A stretch of 64,000 bases of DNA from Gari tellinella (lineage: Eukaryota; Mollusca; Bivalvia; Cardiida; Psammobiidae), in NCBI GenBank assembly GCA_922989275.2, contig OV277867.1, positions 6,138,001-6,202,000 on the forward strand, in the 5' to 3' direction. This document shows positions 1-9,942 of this stretch, in pieces. Made by a program: the position numbers and the translations under genes. The notes below the pieces were generated by a model, which saw only the letters and a program-made list of their open reading frames with translations, made no database searches and had not been told where the DNA came from. Numbering within the stretch: the stretch's first letter is position 1; every line of letters starts with the position of its first letter.

Positions 1-145
1 GCGTTACGCGGCGTCTGGTCTGGATCCAATCTGTTTGACACTCGTCTTTAAGTTTATTTACTTAAAAAATGCATAAATCTAGATTGACCAAATTTTGCAG
101 ACAACAATTTCGAAGCAGACGATTTTACCGCAGGATAAGGGTTAA
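1..145. mobile_element. B-family TTAA MITE, right half (cut by window edge)
   Basis: The window opens inside core 1 (ACGCGGCGTCTG then GGATCCAATCTGTTTG). The B-family right arm follows, with its paired GCAGAC motifs, and ends AAGGG-TTAA at 142-145. The left half is outside the window. Confidence 0.7.
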
Positions 146-521
146 AACAGTAGTTTAAGGAGCAATGACAATTTTGCAAATGGTTTCGTATGTTAGAACT
201 ATCGGTGGACATAAATCGTCTAGCATGAACTCTATTCATCAAAAGATTGGTGTGTTTTTTTACAGAAAACTACGGTTCTCAAAGGGTTTTATTAATGTAT
301 TGTCATTGAAAAATAAAAGTGAAATGTTCTCGTGTTACTCGACTATCGCCCTGCAACGCCAGTGAAACTACTACATGTACAACATGTAATATATTCTTGG
401 TCTTCTGACTTAGCTAGCTCTTCGCCTTCTTCCAATGTTTACTATTTGATACAAGGCTCTATATACAAATATATATAATACATAACACAATATGCATAAA
501 CAAACAAATCCAAAAATACAT
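146..521. other. No feature seen
   Basis: AT-rich sequence with short ORFs on both strands that show no recognisable domain and no repeat shared with the rest of the window. Confidence 0.5.
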
Positions 522-612
522 TTAACCCCTCTACTGCCTTACCCTGGTCATTAGCAAACAGTTTAGATCCTGAACAGACGCCGAGTGACGCGGTGTCTGA
601 TCATGATACAAA
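522..612. mobile_element. B-family fragment
   Basis: Starts TTAACCCCT and runs into a degenerate core 1 (CAAACAGTTTAGATCCTGA..GTGTCTGATCA). The right arm is missing. Confidence 0.55.
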
Positions 613-820
613 CCAAGAACTATGTCATGTTAGTATATTTACCTAAAATTTAAATTTGCAAAATAACCTCAATAATTGTTTGAAGCGACTGATATCATGG
701 CAACGGAGGAGCTAAAACAAATGTGAACAATGATACTTTGTGTTACAATTTTCCAATTACTCAACATAAAACATAAATAATCCTTAGGTAAAGTCTTGCA
801 TTAACAAGGCATTCAAACCT

Positions 821-1073
821 GGGACCAGTCTTACGAAACGTCGTACGACAAAAACGGGCCTAAGTCGAGACCTTAAAATATATCTTTTTTTTTTTACTTC
901 CCTATGTAATCCTGTCGTGTAACAACTCTTTGGAAATGTCTTTTCAAAATGATTCCAAAGAGCTGTCACAAGATAGGATTAGATGCACATTTGTTAGATA
1001 AACACTAATTGAGAATTTGAGAATATGACTTACGACAATATTTGTCGTACGACGTTTCGTAAGACGGGCCCCA
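821..1073. mobile_element. H-family palindromic MITE
   Basis: The outer ends pair: GTCTTACGAAACGTCGTACG on the left against the mirrored TCGTACGACGTTTCGTAAGAC and GGGCCCC on the right. The centre is an imperfect hairpin (AATCCTGTCGTGTAACA..CTGTCACAAGATAGGATTA). It is a diverged copy of the better kept element at 48737-48983. Confidence 0.7.
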
Positions 1074-1273
1074 GCTACGTTAGCACTAGGTTGACAGAAC
1101 ACATCTCATTTCATAAAAATGGCAGCTGTTTGATTCATGCAATATTAAAGTAAAGCAGATCAAACGATTATATAGTTATTACTCCAAGCGTATTTAAAAT
1201 GGCACTGTTTTGTAACACAGGGAATCTTTTTTCGAGTGTCTCTTCTATGTTTAGTTTTCTGTCGGATGGCTCC

Positions 1274-1476
1274 TTAACCCATTACCCCATAAATACGCTT
1301 TTATACGGCGAAGAAATTAATTCCAAACAGTCATGGATATGCAGCATAAGTTATATTGTCCATATCCTAGCAGATGGTAGTTTAAACCAGGTTGAAATTA
1401 AAGTAGAATGCGCCTAAAGGCTCTTTAAATGGACCTGTCTTTCAAACTAGACACATGTTATGGGGTAAGGCATTAA
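1274..1476. mobile_element. C-family TTAA MITE, degenerate
   Basis: Flanked by TTAA at both ends, with inner ends CCCATTACCCCATA and TATGGGGTAAGGCA. Only the left arm of core 2 is recognisable (AAACCAGGTTGAAATTAAAG..GCGCC); the right arm has decayed. Confidence 0.6.
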
Positions 1477-1495
1477 ATCAATATAATAGTAAAGG

Positions 1496-1519
1496 AGAAA
1501 GCTCCAAAAAGAGCTTTCT
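1496..1519. repeat. Small inverted repeat
   Basis: AGAAAGCTC and GAGCTTTCT are separated by six bases. The motif is the tip of the hairpin seen in E-family elements, so this may be an E remnant. Confidence 0.4.
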
Positions 1520-1639
1520 GGTTTTACTTTATTATTGGTTTAAGTTGCCACTTGTTCATAATATCATCTTATCATTAAGACTAGTTTTCAGGGACCACAA
1601 TGTAGTTTTCTTTTATATACGAATAAACATATTAGTTAA

Positions 1640-1888
1640 CAGTGTAGAAAACGTTATTCTTTCCCAATAAAACGCGTTTACGCTAAATCTATTATTTCCA
1701 TTGCAAACAGTTTGGAGCCAGATCAGACGCCGGGTAACCCGGCGTCTGATCAGGCTCCAAACTGTTTGCCACCAAGATAAACATGAATTATCAGAATTGT
1801 CCAAAAGTTGTACTTTTCTACGTTTAAGTGCTTTGCGTTTGCGTTTCGTTTGCGTTTAAACGGGAAAGAATAACAGATTCTCCACTGT
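1640..1888 (+). mobile_element. A-family MITE copy A1
   Basis: Reference layout of the family: terminal inverted repeat CAGTG(G/T)AGAAAACGTTATTC, then TTTCCCAATAAAACGCG, core 1 with tip GGGTAACCC, a unique right arm with TTGCGTTTGCG and GTTTAAACGGGAAAGAATAAC, and the right end TCTCCACTG. TA flanks both ends, as expected for Tc1/mariner-type mobility. It has no coding capacity; the ORFs through it are by-products of the palindrome. I call this orientation (AATAAACGCG end on the left) plus. Confidence 0.85.
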
Positions 1889-1977
1889 AACAACTTCACT
1901 GTTAAATATCAGTTGTTCAAATAGCGGCTGCTGCATTTTAATTATAGAAACATCGAACCTATGTCAGACATTGTATT

Positions 1978-2012
1978 TAGACCAGTCGCCGAATGACTAG
2001 GCGACTGATCTA
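1978..2012. repeat. Short palindrome, degenerate core 1
   Basis: CCAGTCGCC and GGCGACTG pair across a nine-base loop, followed by ATCTAGGGC. It resembles a collapsed core 1 without recognisable outer arms. Confidence 0.35.
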
Positions 2013-2047
2013 GGGCTAAAGATTACCAAATGAGAAAGAGAAAGGGT

Positions 2048-2298
2048 TTAACTCATTCACCCCTGAAACTTTTAATGGAAAATTCCAATTTCAAGATAAG
2101 GGTAGTCCATATTTGGCTATTTAGGGTTGATTTTAACAATATATTTCAAAATGTCAAACAGTGTAGACCCTGATAAGCGGGCTCCTTAAGGAGCCCTCTT
2201 ATCAGGGTATACATTGTTTGCATGGGACAAGCGGAATCTTTACAGGTACACTATTTGTAAATGACGGGTATACTCGTCGCTAGGGTTGAATTTGTTAA
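2048..2298 (+). mobile_element. D-family TTAA MITE copy D1
   Basis: TTAA-flanked, with imperfect terminal repeats CTCATTCACCCCTGAAAC and CGTCGCTAGGGTTGAATTTG. The central hairpin is CAAACAGTGTAGACCCTGAT..GGGCTCCTTAAGGAGCCC..ATCAGGGTATACATTGTTTG. The sequence is close to copy D3 at 6741-6991. Confidence 0.8.
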
Positions 2299-2487
2299 AG
2301 CTGTAACAATATGAAGCGATTGGAGTGTCCAGTCTTGGTCGCTCGTACAAATATCCTCTTCAATGCACATATTTTCACCCTCTTTGAAATTGGTCTGATG
2401 TAGACATAATCTGGCTGTGACGTCGAATGGGCGTTGTCTCCTTTAATTAGTAAAATAGTCGTGAATTTTCTTTCTATATATAGGCCC

Positions 2488-2733
2488 TATACCCTTTCAT
2501 GGTCAAATTTATTGTAAGATTTGTACCCCTTCACCGCCATATTGTCGTCTGCTTCAATATTGTTGTCTGCAATGTCGTTTCAAAGTTAATTTAAGGCAGA
2601 GTGACTAAACGAATTTCAAAACGGGTGCCAAACAGTTTGGATCTTGATCAGACATCGTGTTACGCGGCGTATGATCAGGATCCAAACTGTTTGCAAACTC
2701 ACATTTTGGCGTCATTGATAGTGAAAGGGTTAA
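2488..2733 (+). mobile_element. B-family TTAA MITE
   Basis: Left end ACCCTTTCATGGTC (the TTAA has decayed to TATA), duplicated GTCGTCTGCTTCAATATTG motifs, core 1 (AAACAGTTTGGATC..GATCAGACATCG and mirror), and the right end GTGAAAGGG-TTAA. Confidence 0.75.
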
Positions 2734-2890
2734 CACTTTCAATGTAAAGCTCGTCAACACGGACCTGTGAAAATATTTTGGACCCAGATCGAAATGCGCG
2801 TAACGCGGTGTCTAATCAGGATTAAAACTTTATGACACTCATATCAATGATTTTGACTCAATAAAAAACGCTCAACATTCAAATTATGTT
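2730..2890. mobile_element. B-family fragment, degenerate
   Basis: Begins at the TTAA that ends the previous element (TTAACACTTTCAATG). It keeps a decayed core 1 (TTTTGGACCCAGATC..GCGTAACGCGGTGTCTAATC). Two B copies abut at one TTAA. Confidence 0.55.
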
Positions 2891-2910
2891 AAACAGTAGC
2901 AGATGAAATA

Positions 2911-3156
2911 CAATGGAGAAAACGTAATTCTTTCCCAATTAACGCGTTTACGCTAAAACTATTATTTGCAGTGCAAACAGTTTGGAGCCAGATCAGACGC
3001 CGGGCAAACCGGCGTCTGATCTGGCTCCAAACTGTTTGCCACCAAGATAAACATGAAATATCACAATTGTCCAAAAGTTGCACTTTTCTACGTTTTAGTG
3101 TTTTGCGTTTGCGTACGTTTGCGTTTAAACGGGAAAGAATAACGTTTTCTCCACTG
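2911..3156 (+). mobile_element. A-family MITE copy A2
   Basis: Starts CAATGGAGAAAACG and ends AACGTTTTCTCCACTG, so both ends are of the AAAACG type. The core tip is GGGCAAACC, and the usual asymmetric mismatch is absent (GATCTGGCTCC). Confidence 0.85.
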
Positions 3157-3270
3157 TATATAAGCAGATGCTAGTATGACAGTGAACTTGTAAGACTGGT
3201 TATTACGTCATAATGCCAGTGAAAGGTTGAACATTCTTATTGAATGTAGAATATTATATAAAATAATATA

Positions 3271-3416
3271 CAGTCGAAACTCAATACTTCAAACTCGCTT
3301 AAATCGACCGTTCCAGTATTTCATAAGTTGAATTTCGATTAGTCGATTTAACGTTTAAACTTTGAAATATGGATCTATTCGAACAAAGGCAAGTTCGAAT
3401 TATCGAGTTTCGAGTG
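3271..3416. mobile_element. F-family TA-flanked MITE, diverged
   Basis: CAGTCGAAACTC at the left pairs with GAGTTTCGAGTG at the right, both TA-flanked. The interior is rich in AAGTTGAATTTCGATT-type motifs but lacks the CGTGGC hairpin of other F copies. Confidence 0.6.
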
Positions 3417-3589
3417 TAATATGCTACTGCTCAAGACAAATCCATCTATATAATACAAGTTTAACTATTCGACCGTTTAAACTTAAATAGAGAACCCAAG
3501 ACTCTCTGAATGTTTAAATATATTTAAGCAAAATACATTGTAAAGTTTTAGTATAAATTGCAGTAAATCAATCAACTATTGTTCACTAA

Positions 3590-3795
3590 CTTATTCCCCA
3601 CTGATGCTACAAATAGACCATTCCAGTTTCCATTTTTCATTTTTTTTTATTTAATGTTTTTCAAAATGACAATCAAGTGCATACTACTTAGGATGCCTCT
3701 GATCTGGGTCTACACTTTTTGCTCAAGACAAATGTACTCTTCACATGTACACTCATCGTAAATGATAAAATACACTCGTCGTTAGGGTTGAATAG
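3590..3795. mobile_element. D-family fragment
   Basis: Keeps the right half of the core (CTCTGATCTGGGTCTACAC), the AGACAAATGTACTCTTCACA arm and the end TACACTCGTCGTTAGGGTTG. The left half has decayed into T-rich sequence. Confidence 0.5.
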
Positions 3796-4078
3796 ATCAA
3801 TATTGAAATACCAATACGTACAAACATAGACTGGTAAAATCATATAAAAATAACATTGTCATGGGAACATATCAGAATTTATAATTTACGTAAAATGTAT
3901 AGAATGTATGTAACACATTTAATTTATAACAATCAAAAGAAAACAGATGATCAGATTTTTATACACGTGTCAATATTTACTGGACAAGAGTATAATAACA
4001 ATTGTTTTGCCTTGCACTACTTGAAACGTAACAACTGCCAACTCTGTTGTACAACGTTGGCTGGGAATTGCGAATATA

Positions 4079-4324
4079 CAGTGGAGAATCTGTTTTTCTT
4101 TCCAAATAAACACGTTTACGCTAAAGCTATTATTTGCAGTGCAAACAGTTTGGAGCCAGATCAGACGCCGGGTAACCCGGCGTCTGATCAGGCTCCACAC
4201 TGTTTGCCACCAAGATAAACAAGAATTATCAGAATTGTCCAAAAGTTGTTCTTTTCTCCGTTTTAGTGCTTTGCGTTTGCGTACGTTTGCGTTTAAACGG
4301 GAAAGAATAACAGATTCTCCACTG
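4079..4324 (+). mobile_element. A-family MITE copy A3
   Basis: CAGTGGAGAATCTG at the left and CAGATTCTCCACTG at the right, TA on both sides. The core is intact except CTCCACACTG for CTCCAAACTG. Confidence 0.9.
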
Positions 4325-4374
4325 TAATGGCATGCATTGCAAGGGTTGTTATGGATATTATAGGTTGCTGCTCT

Positions 4375-4630
4375 TTAACCATTCCACTGCAAAATTAACG
4401 TCATAACCCGTCTTATTTTCAATTCCTCAGTATCGTCTGCTTAAAATTATTGTCTACCCTTTGTCTTTAAATCTAGAAATGTTTATGCAATTTGATATCA
4501 ATAACATTGATTTTTTTGTGCATGGCGAACAGTTTTCATCCTCACTAGAGGCCACATAACGCGACATCTGATCAGGATCACAATTGTTCGCACATGCCAG
4601 TGGAAACGGGCTTAGCAGTTGAGGGGTTAA
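4375..4630. mobile_element. B-family TTAA MITE, diverged
   Basis: TTAACCATTCCACTGC at the left and GCAGTTGAGGGG-TTAA at the right. The core is decayed (GCGAACAGTTTTCATCC..CATCTGATCAGGATC). Confidence 0.6.
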
Positions 4631-4755
4631 TTGTAAAGGAATCATCTTAGGCTGTCGATGATGACTTTATAGACAGGTGTCACATGCGATGTTGATAGCA
4701 ATTTGTATTGGAGATTTCCTTGTCCCCTTTACCCTTTACACATTTACCCTGATTT

Positions 4756-4830
4756 TACTCATTCACTTACGAAACTTTTAATGGACATTTCCAATCGTGT
4801 CTAGTCCATAATAGTTTACTTATATCTATA
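4756..4830. mobile_element. D-family left-end fragment
   Basis: TACTCATTCACTTACGAAAC, TTTTAATGGACATTTCCAAT and TAGTCCATAATAG follow the order of the D left arm. On the minus strand it supplies an ATTAAA, a possible poly(A) signal for the DRAM-like gene that ends at 5251. Confidence 0.5.
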
Positions 4831-4940
4831 GATTTCCATGTTTACATTATTGGGTGATTGTGAATGTATATATACATGCTGACAGTGGATGAGGTAAATA
4901 ATCGACAACAAACAAAAATTACCCACTGTTCTTGAATATA

Positions 4941-5188
4941 CAGTGAAGAAGACGCCATTCCTTACCCACAAACGCGTTGATGCTCAAACTATTAATTCTA
5001 TTGCAAACAGTTTGGAGCCTGATCAAACGCAGGTCAACTCGGCGTCTGATCGGGCTCCTAACTGTTTGCCACTCTGATAGACAATTATGTTCAGAATTGT
5101 CTTAAAAGATATCATTTCTTCCTTATATTGCCAGAAAGTTTGCGTTTCGTTTGCGTTTAAACGGGAAAGAATATCGGCTCCTCCCCTG
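4941..5188 (+). mobile_element. A-family MITE copy A4, diverged
   Basis: Ends CAGTGAAGAAGACGCCATTC and CGGCTCCTCCCCTG; core tip GGTCAACTCGGCG. It lies 63 bp beyond the stop codon of the DRAM-like gene, so it is probably transcribed within that gene's 3' untranslated region. Confidence 0.75.
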
Positions 5189-5250
5189 TAGCAAACAAAC
5201 ACACTTTACCAATAATACTGAAGAGCATGGACGGGGAATGACATGCAGAG

Positions 5251-5468
5251 TTACATATGTTGCGCTGGGAGGGTAGATACTCTAATCTCTGGTTGCTGCT
5301 CTTTAGTTACCGAACAGTCGTAGTGGACAATGGTTGGGGGCTGGACCCGGAAGTGCTTGAACTCGTTGTAATATGTGCCGAAATAGACGACCAAGGCCAC
5401 AGCTATGAGCCACTCTGAGATAGTAGACACAAGATGTTCGGCGTAGCCCTGGAAATTGCAAAACATAT
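5251..5468 (-). CDS. Frag1/DRAM/Sfk1-family membrane protein, exon 5 (C-terminus)
   Basis: Last exon, encoding residues 199-270. The minus-strand acceptor ATGCAG|ATATG at 5469-5471 gives two bases that complete the codon left by exon 4. The sequence runs GYAEHLVSTISEWLIAVALV, then VYFGTYYNEFKHFRV, and ends LPAQHM-stop. The SEW at about 216-218 at the start of the last membrane helix, and the following F-x-T-x(3)-EF segment, are hallmarks of the family's sixth helix. The polar tail after it is cytosolic by family analogy. An alternative acceptor TTCCAG just inside would shift the phase and needs a different exon 4 donor, so the first seven codons are the least certain part. Confidence 0.85.
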
Positions 5469-6035
5469 CTGCATGAAAAGCATGTACAGGTAGTTTTACG
5501 AAAGCCGGATAGTGTCATTCTAGTAAGTATTGTTTCTTCATAACTTGAACTAGCTTTCAATTAGCGTAATATATTGTATTGAAAAATTCAAGATTATCTT
5601 CGTGAAACTGCAAGATACTTACTTGGAAATTCAACATTATTTCTTGTTAGTTAAATATGCTATCTTTGAAATGTATCTTTGAAATGTATCTGGAAAAATT
5701 AAGATCTATTCATCAAATTCAACTTATCATTTTGAAAATTCTCTGTATTTTTAAATTTTTAATATAATATGCTTACTTTGCAAGGTACTATGTTCAAAAT
5801 TCAAGAAATGAAGAAAAATTAATACATCATTCATCGGCTCAATCATGTTTCCGTATTTTTTTCCCTATGAAGCTTATATTGACCAGTGCAAACGTGTCAA
5901 TAGTATTTGTTGGGCCAAAAGAATATATCCTATTATTGATCATCTTGGTTTTACGAATATAGATACTTCTTAATTTCGATAATGGCATCAATTTTGTGCC
6001 ATCTATAAAAGCGATTAAGACGCCCGTATTGAAAG
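5469..6035. other. Start of intron 4, no feature recognised
   Basis: AT-rich. The second half may be decayed 5' LINE sequence, since recognisable LINE protein begins at about 6040, but I see no clear match. A short repeat of ATCTTTGAAATGT lies near 5670. Confidence 0.4.
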
Positions 6036-6740
6036 AAAGAAAGTAGTATGGATAGGTAAGAAAAATATAGCTCGGATACAATTAAAACTAAATGGAAACT
6101 AACATGGAATCAGAATCAATTTGAGATGCTAGGGATACATTTTCATGTAGATTAATATAGGATAGAAGTATCAATTTGAATTATAAACCTAAAATAACTG
6201 AAATAGAAGACACAATAAAAAAGGAATAGAAGAAAATATTAACACCTATTGGTAAAATAACTGTCAATAAAAGTTTACTAGTTGCAAAGTTAAATCATTT
6301 GTTTCTTGCTTTTCCGAAATCTACAGAGAAAGTGATAAATTACAAAATATATCTTATACCCACATCTAGGGCGAAAGCCATAAGATAAAATAATCTATAA
6401 TTGTAAAAGAATACGATGAAGGGGGATTGAAGATGGTGAATGTAAGAGCTATAATTGACTCCCTTAAAACAACAACATGGCTCAGACGGCTAGTAATAAA
6501 TAATTGCGGAAGGGTAGATATCATTAAAAATAACATAGATATGAACCAAATGCTAAATTGAGGAAAATACTTTTAAGAAGCCTTTGCCGGTAAATGTAGT
6601 AAAACATAAAAACTTCATGGCATTTGCCAAAGCTATTGACAATCATGTTATCATAGATAACGAAACAATTCAAGATTACCCATTATTTTATAATCATGTG
6701 AGTTTGGTTGTACACAAATGTATATTTGTAAAGTCATGGT

Positions 6741-6991
6741 TTAACTCATTCAGCCCTGACACTTTAGATGGACAATTCCAATTTCAAAATAAGTCTAGTC
6801 CATTGTTGACTATTTAGGGTTGAATTTAACAATATATTTCAAAATGGCAAACAGTGTAGACCCTGACCAGAGGGCTGCTTTAGGAGCCCTCTGATTAGGG
6901 TCTACGCTATTTGCATATGGCAAGTGTAATCCTCACAGGTACATTGTTTGTAAATGACGAGTATACTCGTCGCTAGGGTTGAATGTGTTAA
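6741..6991 (+). mobile_element. D-family TTAA MITE copy D3, nested in the LINE
   Basis: TTAA at 6741-6744 and 6988-6991 flanks CTCATTCAGCCCTGACAC..CGTCGCTAGGGTTGAATGTG. The core is CAAACAGTGTAGACCCTGA..GGCTGCTTTAGGAGCC. Removing the element plus one TTAA restores the LINE reading frame across the site (KSWF then KTGLHC). Confidence 0.9.
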
Positions 6992-7066
6992 AACAGGTTT
7001 ACATTGCATCGGAGATGTGGTATACGGAAATGGTGCAATTATGACTTTTAATGAATTTTTAAATAA

Positions 7067-7136
7067 ACATGATCTTTCAACTAATCATTTAATATACAAA
7101 AACATGATCTTTCAACTAATCATTTAATATACAATG
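7067..7136 (+). repeat. 35-bp tandem duplication in LINE ORF2
   Basis: The unit ACATGATCTTTCAACTAATC plus the following 15 bases occurs twice head to tail with no mismatch seen. It shifts the frame (35 is not a multiple of three). Confidence 0.85.
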
Positions 7137-7785
7137 AAATTAAAATTGCTATAATTGAAAAGGGACTTGAGGGTATCAAAATCAAGAAAGGGGGGTTAAA
7201 CCCCATACAAAAATAAGTGTTGCCACTTTATTTTAAATATAAAATGAATGACTCTATATTTTAAAAATCAATATATAAATGTTTACATAAAAAAGGCGCC
7301 AGTATATTCAGGACTGGAATATATAAATTAAAACCATGTCAAAACTAGAAACATATTGTAATTTACAAGGACTTATTGCTTTTACGAGTATTTGAACAAG
7401 ATGTCTAATGATGAGTTAAGTCAAAGTTTTACTCCATTCAGAATGGAAACTTGAAACAGAAAATGGACGTGTTACAAGAAATGATAGGGAACAGAATGAG
7501 TAAGTTTTGTAAACAAACTCGTATAGAAAACGAGGACCATTTCTTACCGAGTTGCCCAATGTATTATGTACTTCGTAAAACATATGTATATAACAATCAG
7601 TGGCCAACTATCAACATATTAAATAATTTAATGCCTACTAGTAATACGAATATATTACTGAATACTGTGCAGAATATTACAGAGAGTATGGACTTACTAG
7701 AGGTAAAATACTCTGGATACTGATTTGTGATTTATGACTTAATGTATGATGTTTACTCTTGACAAAATTCCCTAGTATCTTTGTA

Positions 7786-8030
7786 CAGTGGATAATCTGT
7801 TATTCTTTCCCGTTTAAACGCAAACGTACGCAAACGCAAAATACTAAAACGTAGAAAAGAACAACTTTTGGACAATTCTGATAGTTCATGTTTATCTTGG
7901 TGGCAAACAGTTTGAAGCCTGACCAGACGCCGGGTTATCCGGCGTCTGATCTGGCGCCAAACGGTTTGTATTGGGAATAACAGTTTTAGCGTAAACGCGT
8001 TTATTGGAAAGAATAACGTTTTCTCCACTG
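7786..8030 (-). mobile_element. A-family MITE copy A5, nested in the LINE 3' region
   Basis: Left end CAGTGGATAATCTG, right end AACGTTTTCTCCACTG, TA on both sides. The core has AAGCCTGACCAGACGCCGGG and TTATCCGGCG. It separates LINE sequence before 7785 from the tail after 8031. Confidence 0.85.
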
Positions 8031-8367
8031 TAATTGGCCACAGGTAATGTATATTGCTGATATGCTAATAAAACTGAAACTGAACCTGTAACTATTTGTT
8101 ATAGCTTTACTATGTGATATACATTGTATATACTATATAATATGATGTACTATCTACAAGTCAATGAAGTATATATTCTGTTCTGAATATTGGGTAAATA
8201 TATTCTGGAACATACATACCGGGTCTTCGTGTGTCCACATAAACCTGTCCACGCTTTTACCTGGACCTACTTGTGTCGACGACATTGCAGAAACTGTCAC
8301 TGATACATAGTTAAGACAGAGAGATACAGAATATATTCTATGGAGAAATCAGAGTATTTATTACAGA

Positions 8368-8816
8368 GGGGAAATGATGTTATAAAATTCCGTTTATACG
8401 AAACTAAATGCAAACGCAATGCAATACAATTTATAACAGCAGCTTTTTTAAAGTTTGAAAGCTTTATTTTAATCAAATTTTTATAAGTGTACCAAAATTT
8501 AAAAGAAGAAACACGGAAGTTCAAACTCTTTATAACTTTGAGGCAAGGAAGACATGACGAACGTTTGAACAAGAAATTATATTGTCTAAAAATACTCGCA
8601 TAAAGAAAGACGCTCGATGAAGTAAATATCTGGATAAGAGAAGACATTGTTCTTTCCGGCATTAACGAAACTAAACACAAATATAATGTTGTGAAACGTA
8701 GAAAATGACAGGTTACTGTAATTTTTCGTAATTTTTATAAGTCAGAGGCGCAAACAGTATGAAGACAAATCAGACGAGCTTCTCGGCTTCTCATTTGGAT
8801 TAAAGATGTTTGCAAT
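8368..8816. mobile_element. Degenerate A-like sequence
   Basis: TTACAGAGGGGAAATGATG, CCGTTTATACGAAACTAAATG and CAAACGCAATGC recall the A-family GTTTAAACGCAAACG arm. A decayed core 1 follows at 8742-8816 (GCAAACAGTATGAAGAC..CTTCTCGGCTTCTC..GTTTGCAA). The boundaries are uncertain. Confidence 0.35.
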
Positions 8817-8854
8817 TGAAAAATGTTTTGCTTTAAAGACATTTCCTGACCTAC

Positions 8855-9076
8855 CTTCGGTGGTAACACCAAACCAGGTATACAAGCGTGCAGCCCTGTG
8901 CAAGTTGTGCAGTTACTGTTACCTTGTCTAGGGATATACTCAATGAAGCGTCTCATGTGAGGCCCGTACTTTGAATTAGTTAGTTTGGTTAAAACAACCA
9001 TTGAAAAAACCCTTGAGAGTGAGTATATCAGGGCATCTCTAGACAACTTGAGATTAGTGACATTGGCTAAGCACAT
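8855..9076 (-). CDS. Unrecognised ORF with a good splice donor
   Basis: The open frame ends at a strong donor, CCGAAG|GTAGGT (8855/8854), in phase 0. The peptide includes LSRDALIYSLSRVFSMVVLT, KYGPHMRRFIEYIPRQG and a cysteine cluster CTTCTGLHAC, then LVLPPK. It is on the host-gene strand within intron 4, but the exon 4 to exon 5 join is in phase without it. I recognise no family. It could be an alternative exon, an exon of a nested gene, or chance. Confidence 0.2.
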
Positions 9077-9580
9077 TTTATCCCTGCTTTACCTGTATTT
9101 TCACGCCTAGTGCGAACAATGGATGGGTCCATTACAGGACTGAGGAAATGTCTTTGAACACGTGCATTTGGGAAAGATAAATATATTATAATACCTAAGA
9201 GTAATGATGTGGCAACATGAACATATGTTGTTTTCGTGAAACAGAGTGGCAGACATCTCATAATCACACAAAAGAGTATTCATTGATATCTGTTTGTTTC
9301 CCGCGATTGAGACATCAACAATCAATATGATATCTATTTTACTTAAACAAAAATTCCGTAAAACTTCATACTTCATTTCGGCATTTAGGCATATAATAAA
9401 CGTGCTGTCGAGTGTCGGTGCGTTACAGGATGTTGTATTCAGCTCTCGACATACTTGACGGTAACAGCTGATTTTACTCACGCCTAAAATGCCCGTCAGG
9501 CTTTTTCTACTAAGTAAGTCTTGAGCCAAATATATCACCAAGTATCGCACCAGCAACTGGCATTGTGTTAATATCATCAA
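9077..9580 (-). other. Unrecognised open frame
   Basis: A 157-codon minus-strand frame (9580-9107), cysteine-rich near its end, overlaps a second frame at 9267-9067 that would run on toward the ORF at 8855-9076. No motif or signal peptide stands out. The length is unusual for this AT-rich window, and that is the only reason for listing it. Confidence 0.2.
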
Positions 9581-9871
9581 TCAACACGAGTTTGATAGTG
9601 TAACAGAACAAATCTTACGCACCTTTTTAAATAAGAAAAATGAGTACTTAACTCTCTAAATATAGCTGTATTTATAACCTATGATAATCCTTTCACCAGC
9701 ATAAAACAAAGAAAAACTAGCGCTACTGTTTGCATATACATGTACTAGCTAGATAAAAACAGACAATACGTCTCATTTTATTCAGATCCCATATACAACT
9801 GGACTAACCCAGTGCCTGGATGGTAAAAGGACAGAAGATTTATTTGGTTTTTTTAATGTTTGTGTGTGGCA

Positions 9872-9942
9872 TAGTTAGGAACTGGATCAGACGTCTAGTT
9901 ACTCGGCGTCTTGTCAGGCTTTGAACTGTTTACATTTGCTTT
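9872..9942. repeat. Solo core 1 hairpin, degenerate
   Basis: GGCATAGTTAGGAACTGGAT..CAGACGTC, TAGTTACTCGGCGTCTTGTC and TTTGAACTGTTTAC pair imperfectly. No family arms were recognised on either side. Confidence 0.45.

Larger units (their letters stand above)
6040..7725 (+). pseudogene. LINE ORF2 C-terminal region, frameshifted
   Basis: Conserved blocks appear in order but in different frames. VVWIGKKNIARIQLKLN lies at about 6042-6090; LTPIGK-like and ITVIKSLLVAKL-like codons near 6240-6300; KEYDEGGLKMVNVRAIIDSL and LRRLV near 6410-6495; IFVKSWF before D3 and KTGLHCIGDVVYGNGAIMTF after it; then SNDELSQSFTPFRM near 7402. A final FCKQTRIENEDHFLPSCPMY near 7507-7566 corresponds to the C-x(n)-H-F-x(3)-C motif of LINE ORF2 C-termini, with the first cysteine of the usual CxxC missing. 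Several stops and frameshifts make it non-functional. Confidence 0.75.
6040..8095 (+). mobile_element. LINE fossil, 3' part of ORF2 and tail
   Basis: A 5'-truncated non-LTR retrotransposon inside intron 4, antisense to the host gene. It carries the region after the reverse transcriptase domain, the C-terminal cysteine motif, a 3' untranslated region and a tail with GCTAATAAAACTGAAACTG near 8060-8085. Two MITEs are nested in it: D3 at a TTAA and A5 at a TA. I assign it to the LINE class by memory of protein families; the clade is open. Confidence 0.75.
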
